The notes below the pieces were generated by a model. That model had not been told where the DNA came from and did not search any database. It was given only the letters and a program-made list of their open reading frames with translations. Both the position numbers and the translations under genes were made by a program. Shown here piece after piece: positions 1-10,559 of a stretch of 64,000 bases of DNA. Source of the stretch: Myrica gale (taxonomy: Eukaryota > Streptophyta > Magnoliopsida > Fagales > Myricaceae); NCBI GenBank assembly GCA_963930655.1, contig OZ005613.1:8564501-8628500 (forward strand), given 5' to 3'. The first letter of the stretch is position 1. Every line of letters starts with the position of its first letter.

Positions 1-207
1 CACATAACCTAAAATAATAATTTCCTTAAATTTAATCCAAGCTGAGATCGGTTGCTCCGCGAATCTTCCAGCGTCAGTTGGCCAGGGTCCAGCTCTCCAC
101 AATATGGTACTAACCGTACAGCCAAGAAATAAATGAGAAGCTGTTTCTACTGCACACTGACATAGAGGACAAAGAAATAAATCAGTCGGCCAGGGCCCAG
201 TTGTCTC
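1..207 (-). pseudogene. LINE fragment, zf-RVT tail
   Basis: On the minus strand this end of the window reads as the C-terminal zinc-binding (zf-RVT) tail of a plant L1-type LINE polyprotein. The open frame includes LCPLCQCAVETASHLFLGC, which has the CxxC...H....C spacing of that domain, followed by TVSTILWRAGPWPTD. The motif GPWPTD occurs on both sides of the domain, so a short local duplication is likely. No RT domain is visible, so this is a fragment that may continue to the left of the window. Family recognition is by eye. Confidence 0.6.
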
Positions 208-1544
208 CACGTTAGAAGGGATTTGCAATTACTTTGAAACATCTTGGACCCAGTCTGAAAAAAAAAAAAGGTTCGAGTACCAGAGAGCGCATTGCAGAAA
301 GTATTATCGTTGTCTATTTTTTCCCAATCCTTATATCCCTACGTTTTAAGTTTTCAAAAAAATTTTAAAAATTTTTTAAATTTTTTTCAAAAACCTCTCA
401 TTTATATTTTCATAGATTATAATACATTTTTATCGATCCTAATATTTTTTTCATCAATTTTAATATATTTTCATCAATCCCAAGAGAATTTACACTACTT
501 TCAAAATAATACAAAAACAAAAATTATTTTGAGAACTAAATCATTTTCTTCCTCTCTCTACGCTTGAATCACCGCCTTCAACGCATGCTTTCCTATTTCA
601 GTAAGTTTTCGCCTCCTGGCCTCTTGCTTCGTTCTGTCAAACGTTGAGATTGAAGGGAGAGGAAATAGAGAGGAGAAGCAAGCAACAGGGAAGGACTCGC
701 GATGAATATATATTTAATAATCGAAACTTCTCGATAGAAGAGTTCACCAATTTATACACGTTTACTCTAAAAAACTATCTAGTTTGTCATTGTGGCATTG
801 GTAGTGTCTTTGCTAGCTGTGAACCGAGGAAGGCAGTGTAAGTAGTTAAAGGACCTCCTCAAACTATCACTTGATTCTCAAATATTTTTATAAATTTTAA
901 CTCGTTGCAATTCTCCTCACATATTATACTTTTCATTGTGATTTCATCCTCCAACAGTCTGTTGAAGTTCTTATATTGAACGATTTTTGTCTCATGTAAA
1001 TGACACGTGACGTTCTCCTTATTTGAAAAGACAAATTTGATTAGTTTGATTCTAAGAGTCTTTTTTTTTAATAAAAAAAAATCAGCTAATTACATATTAT
1101 TTTTTTGATCGACAAATTGCTAGAAGCATGGTAGAAGACTAAAGATGACTCAAATGATGATAAAATTACTTTTTTCACGTAAGGAGAAGATCATGTGTTT
1201 TTTACGTGAGTTAGAAACTGTTCGATATAACAACTTCAGCCGAATGAGAGATGAAATTGCAATGAGAAATATAATTTATAGTTGTGAGTTGCAACTAATT
1301 AAAGTTTGAAAGGATATTTGAGAATTGGATGATAGTTTGAGTAGATAAATTGTAATTAACCCGTAGTTGAAATATCCAGAGCAAACATCCTTTGAGTAAG
1401 AAAATGCCTTTAATAGATCTAACTACCTAGAAATTAACCAAAAAAATACTTTCGATTACTCAATTAGCGTTTGATCTTAAACCGAGCACTAATAATTAGG
1501 AGCTCGAAATCTCTAATGCTTTCGAGGTCATTGGTTGTTGCAAG
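208..1544. other. AT-rich stretch without recognisable gene
   Basis: Low-complexity AT-rich DNA with poly(A) and poly(T) runs. Short open frames exist on both strands, but none resembles a known domain and the base composition alone explains them. The last five bases (GCAAG, 1540-1544) are the left target-site duplication of the copia element that follows. Confidence 0.5.
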
Positions 1545-2789
1545 TGTAAGAGATCACGCAGCGGGAGGATCTCACGGATCGTTGAAAACTAGCAGCCCAA
1601 GCGTTCTGTCTCCTTCAGATTCACACACAGTTCTTGAGAGAGAGAGAATCATAGAGAGAGAAAACTTAGAGAAAGAAAGTTTTCTCATAAATCATCTTCT
1701 TCTATTCTCAAATGAAGTTCTTAGCTATTTATAATGGCTTCCTCAGAATTTCTCATGTGCTTATGCGTTGGATCTTTAGGGATCTCAAATTTCGGTCGTA
1801 GGATCATCATGAAAAACTCTTTTTCATTTACTCCTTTATATTCTGTATTCCGAATTTATGAGCTTCTACAAATTGTGACCATGTCCATTAACATATCACA
1901 ATTGACCCCTGAGATAATGAGACTATTTTTCGTGAAATCCCTTTTGCTAACAATTATTTGTTTATTTATCATTCCACCATACTATATTCTACATGATCTA
2001 ATATGACCGGAATAATATCACAGATTAAGTCTCAAGCTCATATAATTCTTAATTCACAATCTGTAACTTTTTGGACTCTCAAATTGTTTCTAAAACAATT
2101 TCACAAATAAATATATAATATATATTAATTTCGAAAAACATTTTCGCAAAAGTCCACTGGCGAGTGATTTTTTTTCAAGTCCAACTCTATATAGATATAC
2201 TGAATATACTGTCTCACAAAGAGACTGATAGATTCCTTGTTGAACATTTACACAAGCTCATTTATCATATACAAGACCCAACAATGTCTGGAATATTTGA
2301 CCTAGAAAGATAATCACCAAATGACTCAATCAAAGTACAAGTACACAACAAACACACCTGCATAAACCTCTCAAGTCTAAGGATACAATAAACTAATTGT
2401 GTTGAATACCTTCTCAACATCAGTGATCACTTCAAGAAGGTATTCATATGTGATCTCGTTCAGTGCATGTACTCTTACAGTGCACTCACTTTTCTGCTTA
2501 AGGTCATTATCTTAATGACGGAGTCCATCATTCTATTTAATAGAGGCACAACGAGTGTAGACCTATTTGTACATCAATATGTACCTCGGTCTAGAACAAC
2601 GGTCCAGTGAACAAGAAACCGAAAAATCATACTCTCCGCCTTTTGATTCTTTAATCATCCGCATGACTTTTCTTCAATTTCACTTACCAATGTAACTGTG
2701 TAACATCTCATGTTACAACATTATACCTAATAAATAATAAATACATGTGAAAATAAAATAAATAATTATCTCATAATTATTCTAATAAC
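1545..2789 (-). repeat. 3' LTR of copia-1, R/U5 side
   Basis: The main part of the 3' LTR. On the minus strand a TATA-like TTATAAATA sits near 1725-1735, followed by a pyrimidine- and purine-rich stretch with (GA)n, as expected for the U3/R boundary. The segment 2622-2789 is repeated at 7370-7540, which pairs the two LTRs. The LTR is cut at 2789 by a nested solo LTR and resumes at 4092. Confidence 0.7.
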
Positions 2790-4086
2790 TGTGAGTCCTA
2801 GTTTTCAGGATTAAGGCAACTCAAGAGGGGGGTGAATTGGTTTTCTAAAACTTTTCGGTAATGACCCCCAAAGATGTGTTTGCAAGTAAAGTCTATTTTA
2901 GCACAAGTATATGATATGTAATAAGAGTAAATATGTGCTAAAAGTAGAGATAAGGATAAGAGAAGCAAACACGGTATCTTTAGGTGGTTCGGCAAACCCG
3001 CCTACATCCACCCGTCAAGCTCCTTCACCGAGCCTTGAGGTTTTCCACTATTCTCCAATAGCTTTACACACTAGCTTCCGGGTGCTAGTGAACCGTACAA
3101 GTGTTTTCCCGGGATCAACACTCAAACCTTCCCAAGTGGTTTTCTGGCTCACCACTCACAACCTCACCAAGCTTGAAATATACACTCTCAAAGCTTCTTC
3201 TTTAGTGAACAACCTCACTAAAGGAAATATCTCTATTGGATAGGTAGATGGAAGAACAAAAACTCTCTTGAAAGAGTAGATATGAAAATGAATGTTCTAT
3301 CTCTTTATTCACACAAAGGACAAGGATATGAAAGTGTGTTTTGTGTGAATGCTATGAGAAATATAGAATATGAAGGTTTAGAATATTTATCAAGTAGTAC
3401 AAATGATATGTGGTCGTTGGGTTTTCATTTTAGACGAAATGAAGGTGTATTTATAGGCTACATATGAAAACTAGTCGTTTATAGCCGTTGGGAGTTTTTG
3501 CTAAAATGAGTCGGTCGACCGCTACATGAACTGGTTGACCGCTTCAAGTTACCGTTACCCAACGGTCATATTGTCAGAAGCTTCAACGGCTCTTTTGTCA
3601 AAACCAACCGGTCGACCACTACATGAGGCGGTCGAAGTACCGGTCGACTGCTTGAACAGCCGGTCGACCTCCTCAACTTAAGCATGATCCGGTTCTTTTA
3701 AAAACAAGGTTTTTGACCACTTTTAAACACCTAATTTTGAAGACATACTTCCCATAAGTATATGAAGGTTTGGAGGTTTGATTGAGATGTTTTGAAACCT
3801 ATAAAAACATTTTAATATTTCAAACAAAACTTAAAACGGTTTATGCATGTTTTGAAAGATATGCAAGTGCGTGATTCAAATCCTTGTCAAATGTGAAATA
3901 AAGAGTTACAAGGATTATACCCTAAGGTCTTGAATCTTCACTTTAAGCTCCTTGCATCTTCTTGTTCCTTTTTCTTCAAGGTTTGGCTCTTTTCGTCAAG
4001 TTGTCTTTGTCTTTGAAGATATCCATTTTGTAAACTCATCTATTTATTGGAATCATCAAAATCTCGATTGTGCACAAAAGCCAACA
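2790..4086 (-). mobile_element. Solo LTR, SIRE-type copia
   Basis: A 1,297-bp solo LTR on the minus strand, starting TGTGAGTCC and ending GCCAACA on the plus strand. It is flanked by exact 5-bp duplications ATAAC (2785-2789 and 4087-4091). Next to its 3' (U5) end it carries the box AACTCAAGAGGGGGGTGAAT, found in every SIRE-like LTR of this window. At 3505-3680 it holds an array of GGTCGACC-type palindromes. No internal region remains, so LTR-LTR recombination after insertion is inferred. It is nested in the 3' LTR of copia-1 and is therefore younger. Confidence 0.88.
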
Positions 4087-4091
4087 ATAAC

Positions 4092-4116
4092 TGGTTTTGA
4101 GGGCATATTTCCAACA
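4092..4116 (-). repeat. Start of copia-1 3' LTR (resumed)
   Basis: This short piece (GGGCATATTTCCAACA on the plus strand) is the 5' end of the 3' LTR of copia-1 and matches 7540-7563. Immediately to its right, TCTCTCACTTG is the complement of a polypurine tract. Confidence 0.7.
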
Positions 4117-5690
4117 TCTCTCACTTGCACTCAAAACTATTTATCTAGGTATCTCATACCCAGACAGACTCTAAATGTGTCTCAAGCATTTTTGAGTCAG
4201 CAATTCGGTGAAAATACACCAGCCATCACGGTATCCTTTTGATTCACCATATCATGTATCTTCTTTCTATGTGCTTTTGCCTTTAGTGCTGGAGTCAGCA
4301 GTGATATTCTGTTTACAACTCTTCCAACACCATGCACATTTACGCAATGTATACACACAAGTTCAAAAATGATCAATTATCAATAAATGAACTTGTGCAT
4401 TTCTAGACAGTTTGCAAATTCTCAATTCTAAACATCAAAAAATAGTGTTTAGTACTTCTCAAGTATTTGAGAATATGCTTAACTACTGTCCAGCTACAAA
4501 GCCCATGTCAAAACAATATCTACTTACAGTGCTGACTGCATGACTAATTTTTGAGCTTATCTTTCTCCTCTTGGAAAGATGAATCTTATACCTAAAGGAT
4601 AAAATCCTTAATTGGTATTCTATAAAGCATTGCCAATATTTGTCAATGTAATCCTACAAACTTCTCTCAGTTTCCAAACAATTTGGTCCAAGAATGCGGA
4701 ACACTTCCAGAGGTCTTTAATTTGAAAAAATATTGTTCATGAACCATCTTTTTCATGGATGACATCCTCCCGACATCATTTCCATAAGTAGCATATTACT
4801 GACATAAAGAACTAGAAATATTACTAAACTCCCACTAACTTCTTGTCAATACAAGGCTCATCCATATTTCGTGAGAAATCAAACGATTTGATTATCTCAT
4901 CTAAATGGATTCTCAGCTAATGCTTCCGAGTTTTAAACTCCTCAGTAAGTTTAGTAACATCTATTTTCTATTGATCTCATCTGCCTTACGTATTGGCTCA
5001 GCGGAATATTTTATCAAGAACTGTCACACTTTCGCCTTCGCTTAGGCCGTACTCCTTTTAAAATATAATTTTTCTTCTAATAATCACCTTCTGTTCACTT
5101 GGCTTTATAAAATCATAATAAAAACCCAACGAATTATTTCTAGGTCACCTACAAACAATATTTGATTTCAGCTTCCTCTCATCAAACTCTTTGATGTGAG
5201 CTAGACATCACCACATACTCTCAAATTATCCAGACTTGGTCTCACCAGTCTATGATCTATGAGGAGTTTTAGGTATAGATTGAGTAGGTGTCATGTTTAG
5301 AACATAAACAGCTGCCTCCAAGGCCAAAATCCCAAAAGTATGCAGGTAATGCATCTATGCTTATCTCCCACTGAACAATATTATATAAAGTTCAGATTTT
5401 ATTTTTAACCATTCACAGAGTCCATAATTCACTTTTTCAAAATAGACTATCAATAATACCAGAGTTAATAGAAAGACGATCTTTCAAATAACAAGTGTCA
5501 GAACAAAAACAGAGTTTTGAAATAGGAAACTCAATTTCCAAAAGTTCTGGTACATAAAGATAGTCTTACAAATTTACAACTTAAACTTTCATGGACTCGA
5601 GTGAAAAGGCTCTAATGAAGGTCGCTACAATACTTGCACTCGTTTCCATCAGTTTCCTCATCATCTTGTTTCTGAGTTTCCTCAAAGCCC
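4117..5690 (-). pseudogene. Copia-1 pol remnants (INT to RNase H)
   Basis: Decayed pol on the minus strand with many stops and frameshifts. Short stretches still recall TNT1-type Pol. Near 5220-5380 the frame resembles the end of integrase (ALETAVYVLNMTP-like, interrupted). Near 4840-4870 there is a trace of the RT C-terminal region (NIDEPC). Around 4090-4260 the 3' end of the RNase H region recalls GMRYLDK. Near 5530-5600, DYLYVPELLE resembles the protease/GAG-pre-integrase junction. No catalytic motif survives intact. This is assigned from order and short motifs, not from a full alignment. Confidence 0.5.
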
Positions 5691-6600
5691 TGCAATCATA
5701 TTGCATAAGTGAGAGATTGTGTCAACAATTGACACACTAAATTCAATGGACACTCCATTAAATCAATTGATAAGTATACCTTCAGAAGGATCAGTTTTCT
5801 TTAGTGAAGCTAGATAAGTTGGGCAATTCCTTTTCTAGTGATCGGACTTGCCATAGTGAAAACAATTTCCTTTATCTTTCATCTCTGAGTCGCTTGTGTC
5901 CTCTTTCTTAGATTGAGACGCTTTCTTCTTTTTGAACTTCTTCCCCTATGACTTAAGTTCATGAATGACTGACTTGTCCATTACCATTAGAGAACATTTC
6001 TCATGTATGATAAGTTCCTCAACTGCTTGCAACATATTGAGCAGCTCTGACAAAGTCACCGCCATCTTGTTCATATTATAGTTTAATATGAACTGGTTGA
6101 ACGATTCAGGCAAAGACGCCAATATCGCTGCAACCTTTGTCTCACCATCTATCTCTGCACCTAGTGTTTCCATTTCAGTGATGAATGATATCATCTTCAA
6201 ACCCTCCACCATTGTGGTGGTCATCAGCAGTTTCATAACTTACTGGCGTGCAGACAAACTATGTTCTCCAAATAATTCTTGGAGATAAGAAAGTATGTCT
6301 TTTGCAGTAGCTAGATCTTCACACTACTTCCGTAATATATTGGTCATCGAGGCCAACATATAACATTGAGCAAGTTCGTCTACCTCATGCCACTTATCAT
6401 AAGCAACTTTTTGCTCTTGCGTGGCATCAGCTAAAGCAATCGGACGGATCTCAGCCTTCAGGACATGAAAAACTTTTTCAACTGTGAGTACTATCATGAG
6501 ATTCTTTTTCCAATCAAGGAAATTTGGCCCAGTTAGCTTGTTATCATCTGAAATCCTAGACAATGGGTTCAACATAACAATCTGCACGTATCAAGAAAGA
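5691..6600 (-). pseudogene. Copia-1 gag remnant
   Basis: Two minus-strand open stretches, 6587-6324 (87 aa) and 6236-5946 (96 aa), together cover most of a copia Gag. The first has TGPNFLDWKKNLMIVL, typical of the Gag N-terminus. The second has ILASLPESFNQFILNYNMNK, typical of the UBN2-type Gag core. Downstream, near 5826-5860, lies a zinc knuckle reading CFHYGKSDH*KRNC: the second cysteine is Tyr and the tryptophan codon has become a stop. The frames are separated by a frameshift and stops, so the gene is dead. Confidence 0.75.
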
Positions 6601-6780
6601 AAATCACATGTATGTAAAAATTTCATTAGTATAAGGTTTGAATAACTAATGTACCTCCCACTGAATCACAGCAACCAAAGAAAATGAAAAATATAACTTT
6701 TATATTCAGTGTTTGCAGTAGGTATCAAGAACATCTACCTTATGTAAACATGATTCTATTTTAGTAACCATGCAACAACT

Positions 6781-7204
6781 TGTAAAAGCGAATAGCAACT
6801 ATTCATCAAGAATCCATCTCATGTCGTATACTTTGTGTATAGAAATATTTGTGACCCTTGATTTTCTTTTGGCCACCATTATAAACACAATCTCACTATT
6901 TTAGCGGATGTGTTTATTTGGTTAAGCGCAACCGTCGTATAAGTAACATGTAATTTTGTAATGGGTCGGCATGACTATTTTAGTCAACACCCTGTAAAAG
7001 CGAATAATAACTATTCATCACGAATCCATCTCATGTCGTATACTTTGTGTATAGAAATATTTGTGACCCTTGATTTTCTTTTGGCCACCATTATAAACAC
7101 AATCTCACTATTTTAGCGGACGTGTTTATTTGGTTAAGTGCAACCATCGTATAAGTAACATGTAATTTTGTAATAGGTCAGCATGACTATTTTAGTCAAC
7201 ACCC
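6781..7204. repeat. Tandem duplication, 2 x 212 bp
   Basis: Two adjacent copies, 6781-6992 and 6993-7204, begin TGTAAAAGCGAAT and end AGTCAACACC. They differ at a handful of positions. The repeat lies between gag and the 5' LTR remnant of copia-1, in the untranslated leader area, and carries no open frame. Confidence 0.9.
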
Positions 7205-7369
7205 CCACCACTAATACACATTCACTTATCTTCTCAAGAAGTACATGGAACAAATCATAAGATCAAAAATTGGTCTGACTATTTTAGTTTGAACCAACAT
7301 CAACCAAATAAAATTTTCACATACCAACAATGGAAGGCAATGAGATTAATTTTCTTGTAAAACAGGAAC

Positions 7370-7564
7370 CGAAAAATCATATTTCCCGCCTTTTGATTCA
7401 TTAATCATCGGCATGACTTTTCTACAATTTCACTTACCAATGTAACTGTGTAACATCTCATGTTACAACATTATAACCACTAAATAATAAATATATGTGA
7501 AGATAAAATAAATAATTATCTCATAATTATTCTAATAACTGATTTTGAGGGCATATTTCCAACC
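7370..7564 (-). repeat. 5' LTR remnant of copia-1
   Basis: It matches the 3' LTR segments 2622-2789 plus 4092-4116, confirming the LTR pair and showing what the left LTR looked like before the solo LTR entered it. The remaining LTR length is missing here. Confidence 0.75.
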
Positions 7565-7693
7565 GCAAGGATATTGTATACACAGACTAATAAAGCTATG
7601 AAACCTGGAAGCAATTTGATTTGGATTGGACAACCCATTCTCAAGTAATTAATAAGAGCTGAGAGAAGAATTTCAAGAAGAATCTCTAGCAGT

Positions 7694-8020
7694 CACTTCA
7701 AAAAAACCGACCTATAGCGGCGGTCGGAAACCGCCGCTATAGGTCACAAAACCGCTGCTATAGGCTATAGCAGCGGTCTTTAGCGGCAGTCAGTGGCCGC
7801 CGCTATATCTCCGTCGCAATAGATATATCGCGGCGTTTTTCGAAACCGCTGGTGAAGACCTCGGGTCTATAGCGGCAGTCGTGATCGCCGTTATAGACTC
7901 AGGCGCAATTGCGCTGTTTTGGCACTTAAGGTTCTGTAGCGGCGACTGCATATGATCGCCGCTATAGGTTTATAGCGATAGTCCGGTTCCACCTATAGCG
8001 GCGGTCATTTGCAACTTTTT
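7694..8020. repeat. CACTA-1 left subterminal repeats
   Basis: Repeated ~10-bp units of the type AGCGGCGGTC / GACCGCCGCT in both orientations, spaced irregularly. Such subterminal clusters are the known binding region of the TNPA-type protein in En/Spm elements. The function here is inferred from position. Confidence 0.85.
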
Positions 8021-8219
8021 TTTTTATTTTTTTGCCAGCATTTCTAAATCACCACTAAAATTTTCTTATACATGCTTTTTTAATCGATAATACAAATTTA
8101 TTTTAATAATCAAAATTCATTGAATGTAAAAATTTAAAGACCAAAGATAATAAAACAAAATATACTCTATTATTGATTAATAACGTTTTACAACAAAAAC
8201 AAAAATCTCTACAAGTAAT

Positions 8220-8403
8220 CTAAAAAGTAACAAATTTTTTATATAAACTAAGAGTACGAGATGAGAATGCACTGCTATGCATTAACTTCCATCTCCCTTG
8301 TAACTTGTCAAGATCAACTGAGAGGTCCACCAGTCCTCCAATGTCTTCAATCTCCTTGGCAGCAACATCTACCTTTTGAATCTCGAAGCCCATATATATA
8401 AAT
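8220..8403 (-). pseudogene. Captured fibrillin 4 (PAP/FBN4) exon
   Basis: A minus-strand exon fragment of a plastid lipid-associated protein, closest in memory to Arabidopsis FIB4/PAP6. The frame contains VDVAAKEIEDIGG, VDLSVDLDKLQGRWKL and SSAFSSRTL, the N-terminal part of the PAP/fibrillin domain. An acceptor (TTTGCAG) precedes it at 8404. After SSAFSSRTL the sequence leaves the fibrillin family and enters the CACTA backbone, which supplies about nine residues and a TAG stop at 8220-8222. The native protein binds plastoglobule or thylakoid lipids. This piece lacks the transit peptide and most of the domain, so it cannot have that role. Confidence 0.85.
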
Positions 8404-8522
8404 CTGCAAATAGAAAAACAAGCAAGACAGGTATGACATATACATAAAAGTTCGATGATTAGGCCCTCCCCCCTTCTCTTTTTCTTCAAAAAAAGTGAAT
8501 GAAAAAAAGACTTGATACAAAC

Positions 8523-8617
8523 CTTCATCTGCAGGGAGTGCAAAGGTCTCTGCATCCTCAATGCCAAACTCCTCCTGTCTTTTTTTGGGCCCCACTGATG
8601 ATCACATATTCACAGAG
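8523..8617 (-). pseudogene. Captured CCDC130/YJU2B exon (third)
   Basis: Minus-strand exon reading CEYVIISGAQKKT and, after a one-base shift, EEFGIEDAETFALPADE. This matches the region after the zinc-binding part of CCDC130/YJU2B (CWC16 family, spliceosome-associated). An extra base in ACAGGAGGAG breaks the frame. The donor GATGAAG|GT at 8521-8522 is kept, so it could splice to the fibrillin exon at 8403. The exons between this and the preceding one are missing. Confidence 0.8.
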
Positions 8618-8805
8618 TGAATATCAATAGAGAAGAAAACTAATTAATACGTCAAGCAATCAATTGGAATAAGAGAAAATATCAAGAAAACAGAGTGTGT
8701 CATTCGCATACATAAATTCTTAAGCCTAGAAAGGCCTGCACAGAGAACAGGGTGGCTTGTTGCCAAAACTATTATACATTGTGTTAATGTCATACTATCA
8801 GAAAC

Positions 8806-8883
8806 TTAAATCAATATGCCCTGGTCTATTTTCCTTGCCCTCTCTCTCAAAGCATGTTGACCATGAAATTTGTTCAAAGACCC
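8806..8883 (-). pseudogene. Captured CCDC130/YJU2B exon (second)
   Basis: It starts after acceptor TCTTTCAG and reads GSLNKFHGQHALRERARK followed by IDQGILI and a TAA at 8806-8808. The sequence is nearly identical to the conserved start of CCDC130 proteins. The native reading continues into IRFEMPFN; here it stops after ILI, so the capture or a later deletion ended the exon. Confidence 0.88.
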
Positions 8884-8977
8884 CTGAAAGAAGAGGACTT
8901 GTGAGGACTACAAAGTAGTGATGCAACATAATAAGCAATTGTAACAATGTGATATAGCAACTACACTTGAGGCCTAC

Positions 8978-9040
8978 CTTGCTTGGAGTCCATTCTGGAG
9001 GATAATAGAAATTGTCCGCTCTAGCAGCTGCAAGTGAAGA
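8978..9040 (-). pseudogene. Captured CCDC130/YJU2B exon (first)
   Basis: A 63-bp exon with both splice sites intact (TTCTGCAG|TCT... and ...AAG|GTAGGC). It encodes SSLAAARADNFYYPPEWTPS plus K, the signature N-terminus of CCDC130/YJU2B; in the native gene an initiator Met comes directly before. It is in phase with the next exon at 8883. CCDC130 proteins act in the spliceosome. This fragment lacks the initiator codon and the zinc-binding core. Confidence 0.9.
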
Positions 9041-9477
9041 CTGCAGAAATCCACACAAAAAAAATTTATCAGATTAAACGAATTGCTAAGGAGATGCTTA
9101 AGAAAATTAACAAGACTTAGAAAACACCGAAGGATATTGGTTTCATAGAAATCAATATAATGCTATCTAAACTGGCTAAAGCAAACTCAACTAATTCTAA
9201 ATTTTACAAAACCATCATGCACTTCAAGCAAAATAGCTTCCCCTTTCTGTAGAGGACTCTCAAAATGCAACAAAATACAACCCAAGATGATGAGAAAATT
9301 TAAGTCATTTGGAAGAGACCTCTTTGGCTGGAAAATATAAACCCAAAATGAAAATCGAAAACGAAAGCAAAAGAAAAAAATGTGTCTAAAGATCAACCAA
9401 TAGGATTCAAAGAAGACAATAGATTTTCTCTCTTTTCTCTAGCTGTAAGTGAATTGGCTTGATTATTTGCTTTGGAA

Positions 9478-9638
9478 TTATAAGGTTTGAATGGAAAGCA
9501 TACAAATTACTAGTTTTCCATTAAACACTATGCTGAACTTTGAATCATTATCCTTCTTGTTCCTCTCCAGATGCTTCCGGATTGACACAACCTTCTTTAT
9601 AAGATGGTACAGATCCTCTGGGATTTCGGGTGCAAGAC
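9478..9638 (-). pseudogene. Captured RPS13 (uS15) exon, 3' piece
   Basis: Minus-strand exon of the cytosolic 40S ribosomal protein S13 (uS15). After acceptor GGGACTAG it reads (G)[26 protein letters not shown] and KKDNDSKF, then leaves the family (SIVFNGKL...) and stops at 9478-9480. The native protein goes on for some 40 more residues with the rRNA-binding C-terminus, which is missing. The intron before this exon is preserved in phase with the 9917-9965 exon, so genomic DNA rather than cDNA was captured. Confidence 0.92.
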
Positions 9639-9916
9639 CTAGTCCCATTCAAGGAAAAAAACTCTACAACTGAAACTCTAGAAATTTATTCAGTTATAAT
9701 TGAAGAAACTACATTACACACTCCCCGCATCCTACACTTTCTCATTAGCATTCCAGCAGAACCTAATGGCACTAGACTATTTTTATCAACCAAGCCACGA
9801 CATCACACCCACTGGATTAAAAAGATGCCATTTTCTATCCAATCCTAGAAGTCGAAACATGTAGGCCGCGATTCCATCCCCCGGAAAAACTCTCAAGGAG
9901 CACAATGAAAACGTAC

Positions 9917-9965
9917 CGTGAGCCTTGAGAATACGCAGGATCTTGCTGCCAGTAACGATCCCAGC
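9917..9965 (-). pseudogene. Captured RPS13 (uS15) exon, 5' piece
   Basis: A 49-bp exon with acceptor TGTCTAG and donor CACG|GTACG. It encodes AGIVTGSKILRILKAHG; VTGSKILRILKAHG is the conserved core of plant RPS13. The last G joins GT of the next exon to restore the Gly of [12 protein letters not shown]. The N-terminal half of RPS13 is not present; instead the upstream exon at 10139-10216 has compatible phase. Confidence 0.9.
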
Positions 9966-10138
9966 CTAGACACAAGCACTTCATTTTCAATTAAAAATTC
10001 ACTCAAACACGAACGAACACCACTAGTCCCGTTAGGTTTCTCAGAATATTAACAACAAATTAAAGCTTCGGATTTTGCATCAGCAACCAAACTTTACATG
10101 CGTACGAACATCATTGTGCAATAAAGATAGAGTTCTAC

Positions 10139-10216
10139 CTTTTCAGCGGTGTAGAAGCCAGCGTTTTTAGTCGAAAAGGCTCTTGACAGACAAGTTCTTG
10201 TTTGGAAAATCGCCAT
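10139..10216 (-). pseudogene. Captured first exon, presequence-like
   Basis: Minus-strand ATG exon of 26 codons, MAIFQTRTCLSRAFSTKNAG followed by FYTAEK, ending in donor AAG|GTAGAA. It is rich in Arg, Ser and Thr and lacks acidic residues until its end, as in a mitochondrial presequence. It does not match the native RPS13 N-terminus, so it probably came from a different gene; the source was not recognised. Joined to the two RPS13 exons it gives one open frame of about 95 residues. The upstream region 10220-10540 is C/T-rich like a 5' UTR and contains a 27-bp direct repeat (near 10250 and 10310). Confidence 0.55.
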
Positions 10217-10559
10217 TTGCTTGGAGAAATTAGCTGTTGTTGAGGTGCTGAGAACAGAGAAATCGATAAACCCACGATAATCCTAAATTCACATCCAAAC
10301 TCGCCAAAGAACAGAGAAATCGATAAACCCACGACCAAAACCCACGCCAAACCCCAAATTCCAGCACCATAAAAGAAAAATATCATAAGAAGAAGAAGAA
10401 AAAAAATTCTAAAACGAGAGCAAAGAGGAACAGAGAGAAAGGGACGACCCAAGAAACCAAGTCTTGAGGCGAGCAGTAAAGGTCCCCGCCGACGAGAAGT
10501 AAAGGCGTGCGTGCTCAAGGATCTTCGAGCGGGGAGGGGGAATGCGTTTTAGGTAGGGG

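Larger units (their letters stand above)
1545..7564 (-). mobile_element. Degenerate Tork/TNT1-like Ty1/copia element
   Basis: A copia retrotransposon lying on the minus strand. Its ends are TGTAAGAG... at 1545 and ...TTTCCAAC(C) at 7564, where the last base should be A. It is flanked by the 5-bp duplication GCAAG at 1540-1544 and 7565-7569. The left end is the 3' LTR (1545-2789 plus 4092-4116, broken by a solo LTR). Gag remnants lie at 5691-6600 and decayed pol at 4117-5690. Only about 195 bp of the 5' LTR remain (7370-7564), and no primer-binding site was found, so a deletion removed the LTR/leader junction. The LTR start (TGTTGGAAATATGCCC, read on the minus strand) resembles TNT1/Tork-type elements. 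Many stops make it inactive. Confidence 0.75.

Noticed and set aside
10135-10518. 127-codon hydrophobic open frame on the minus strand
   Set aside because: It overlaps the presequence-like exon in another frame and reads a C/T-rich leader as Leu/Phe/Ser; it is most likely spurious.
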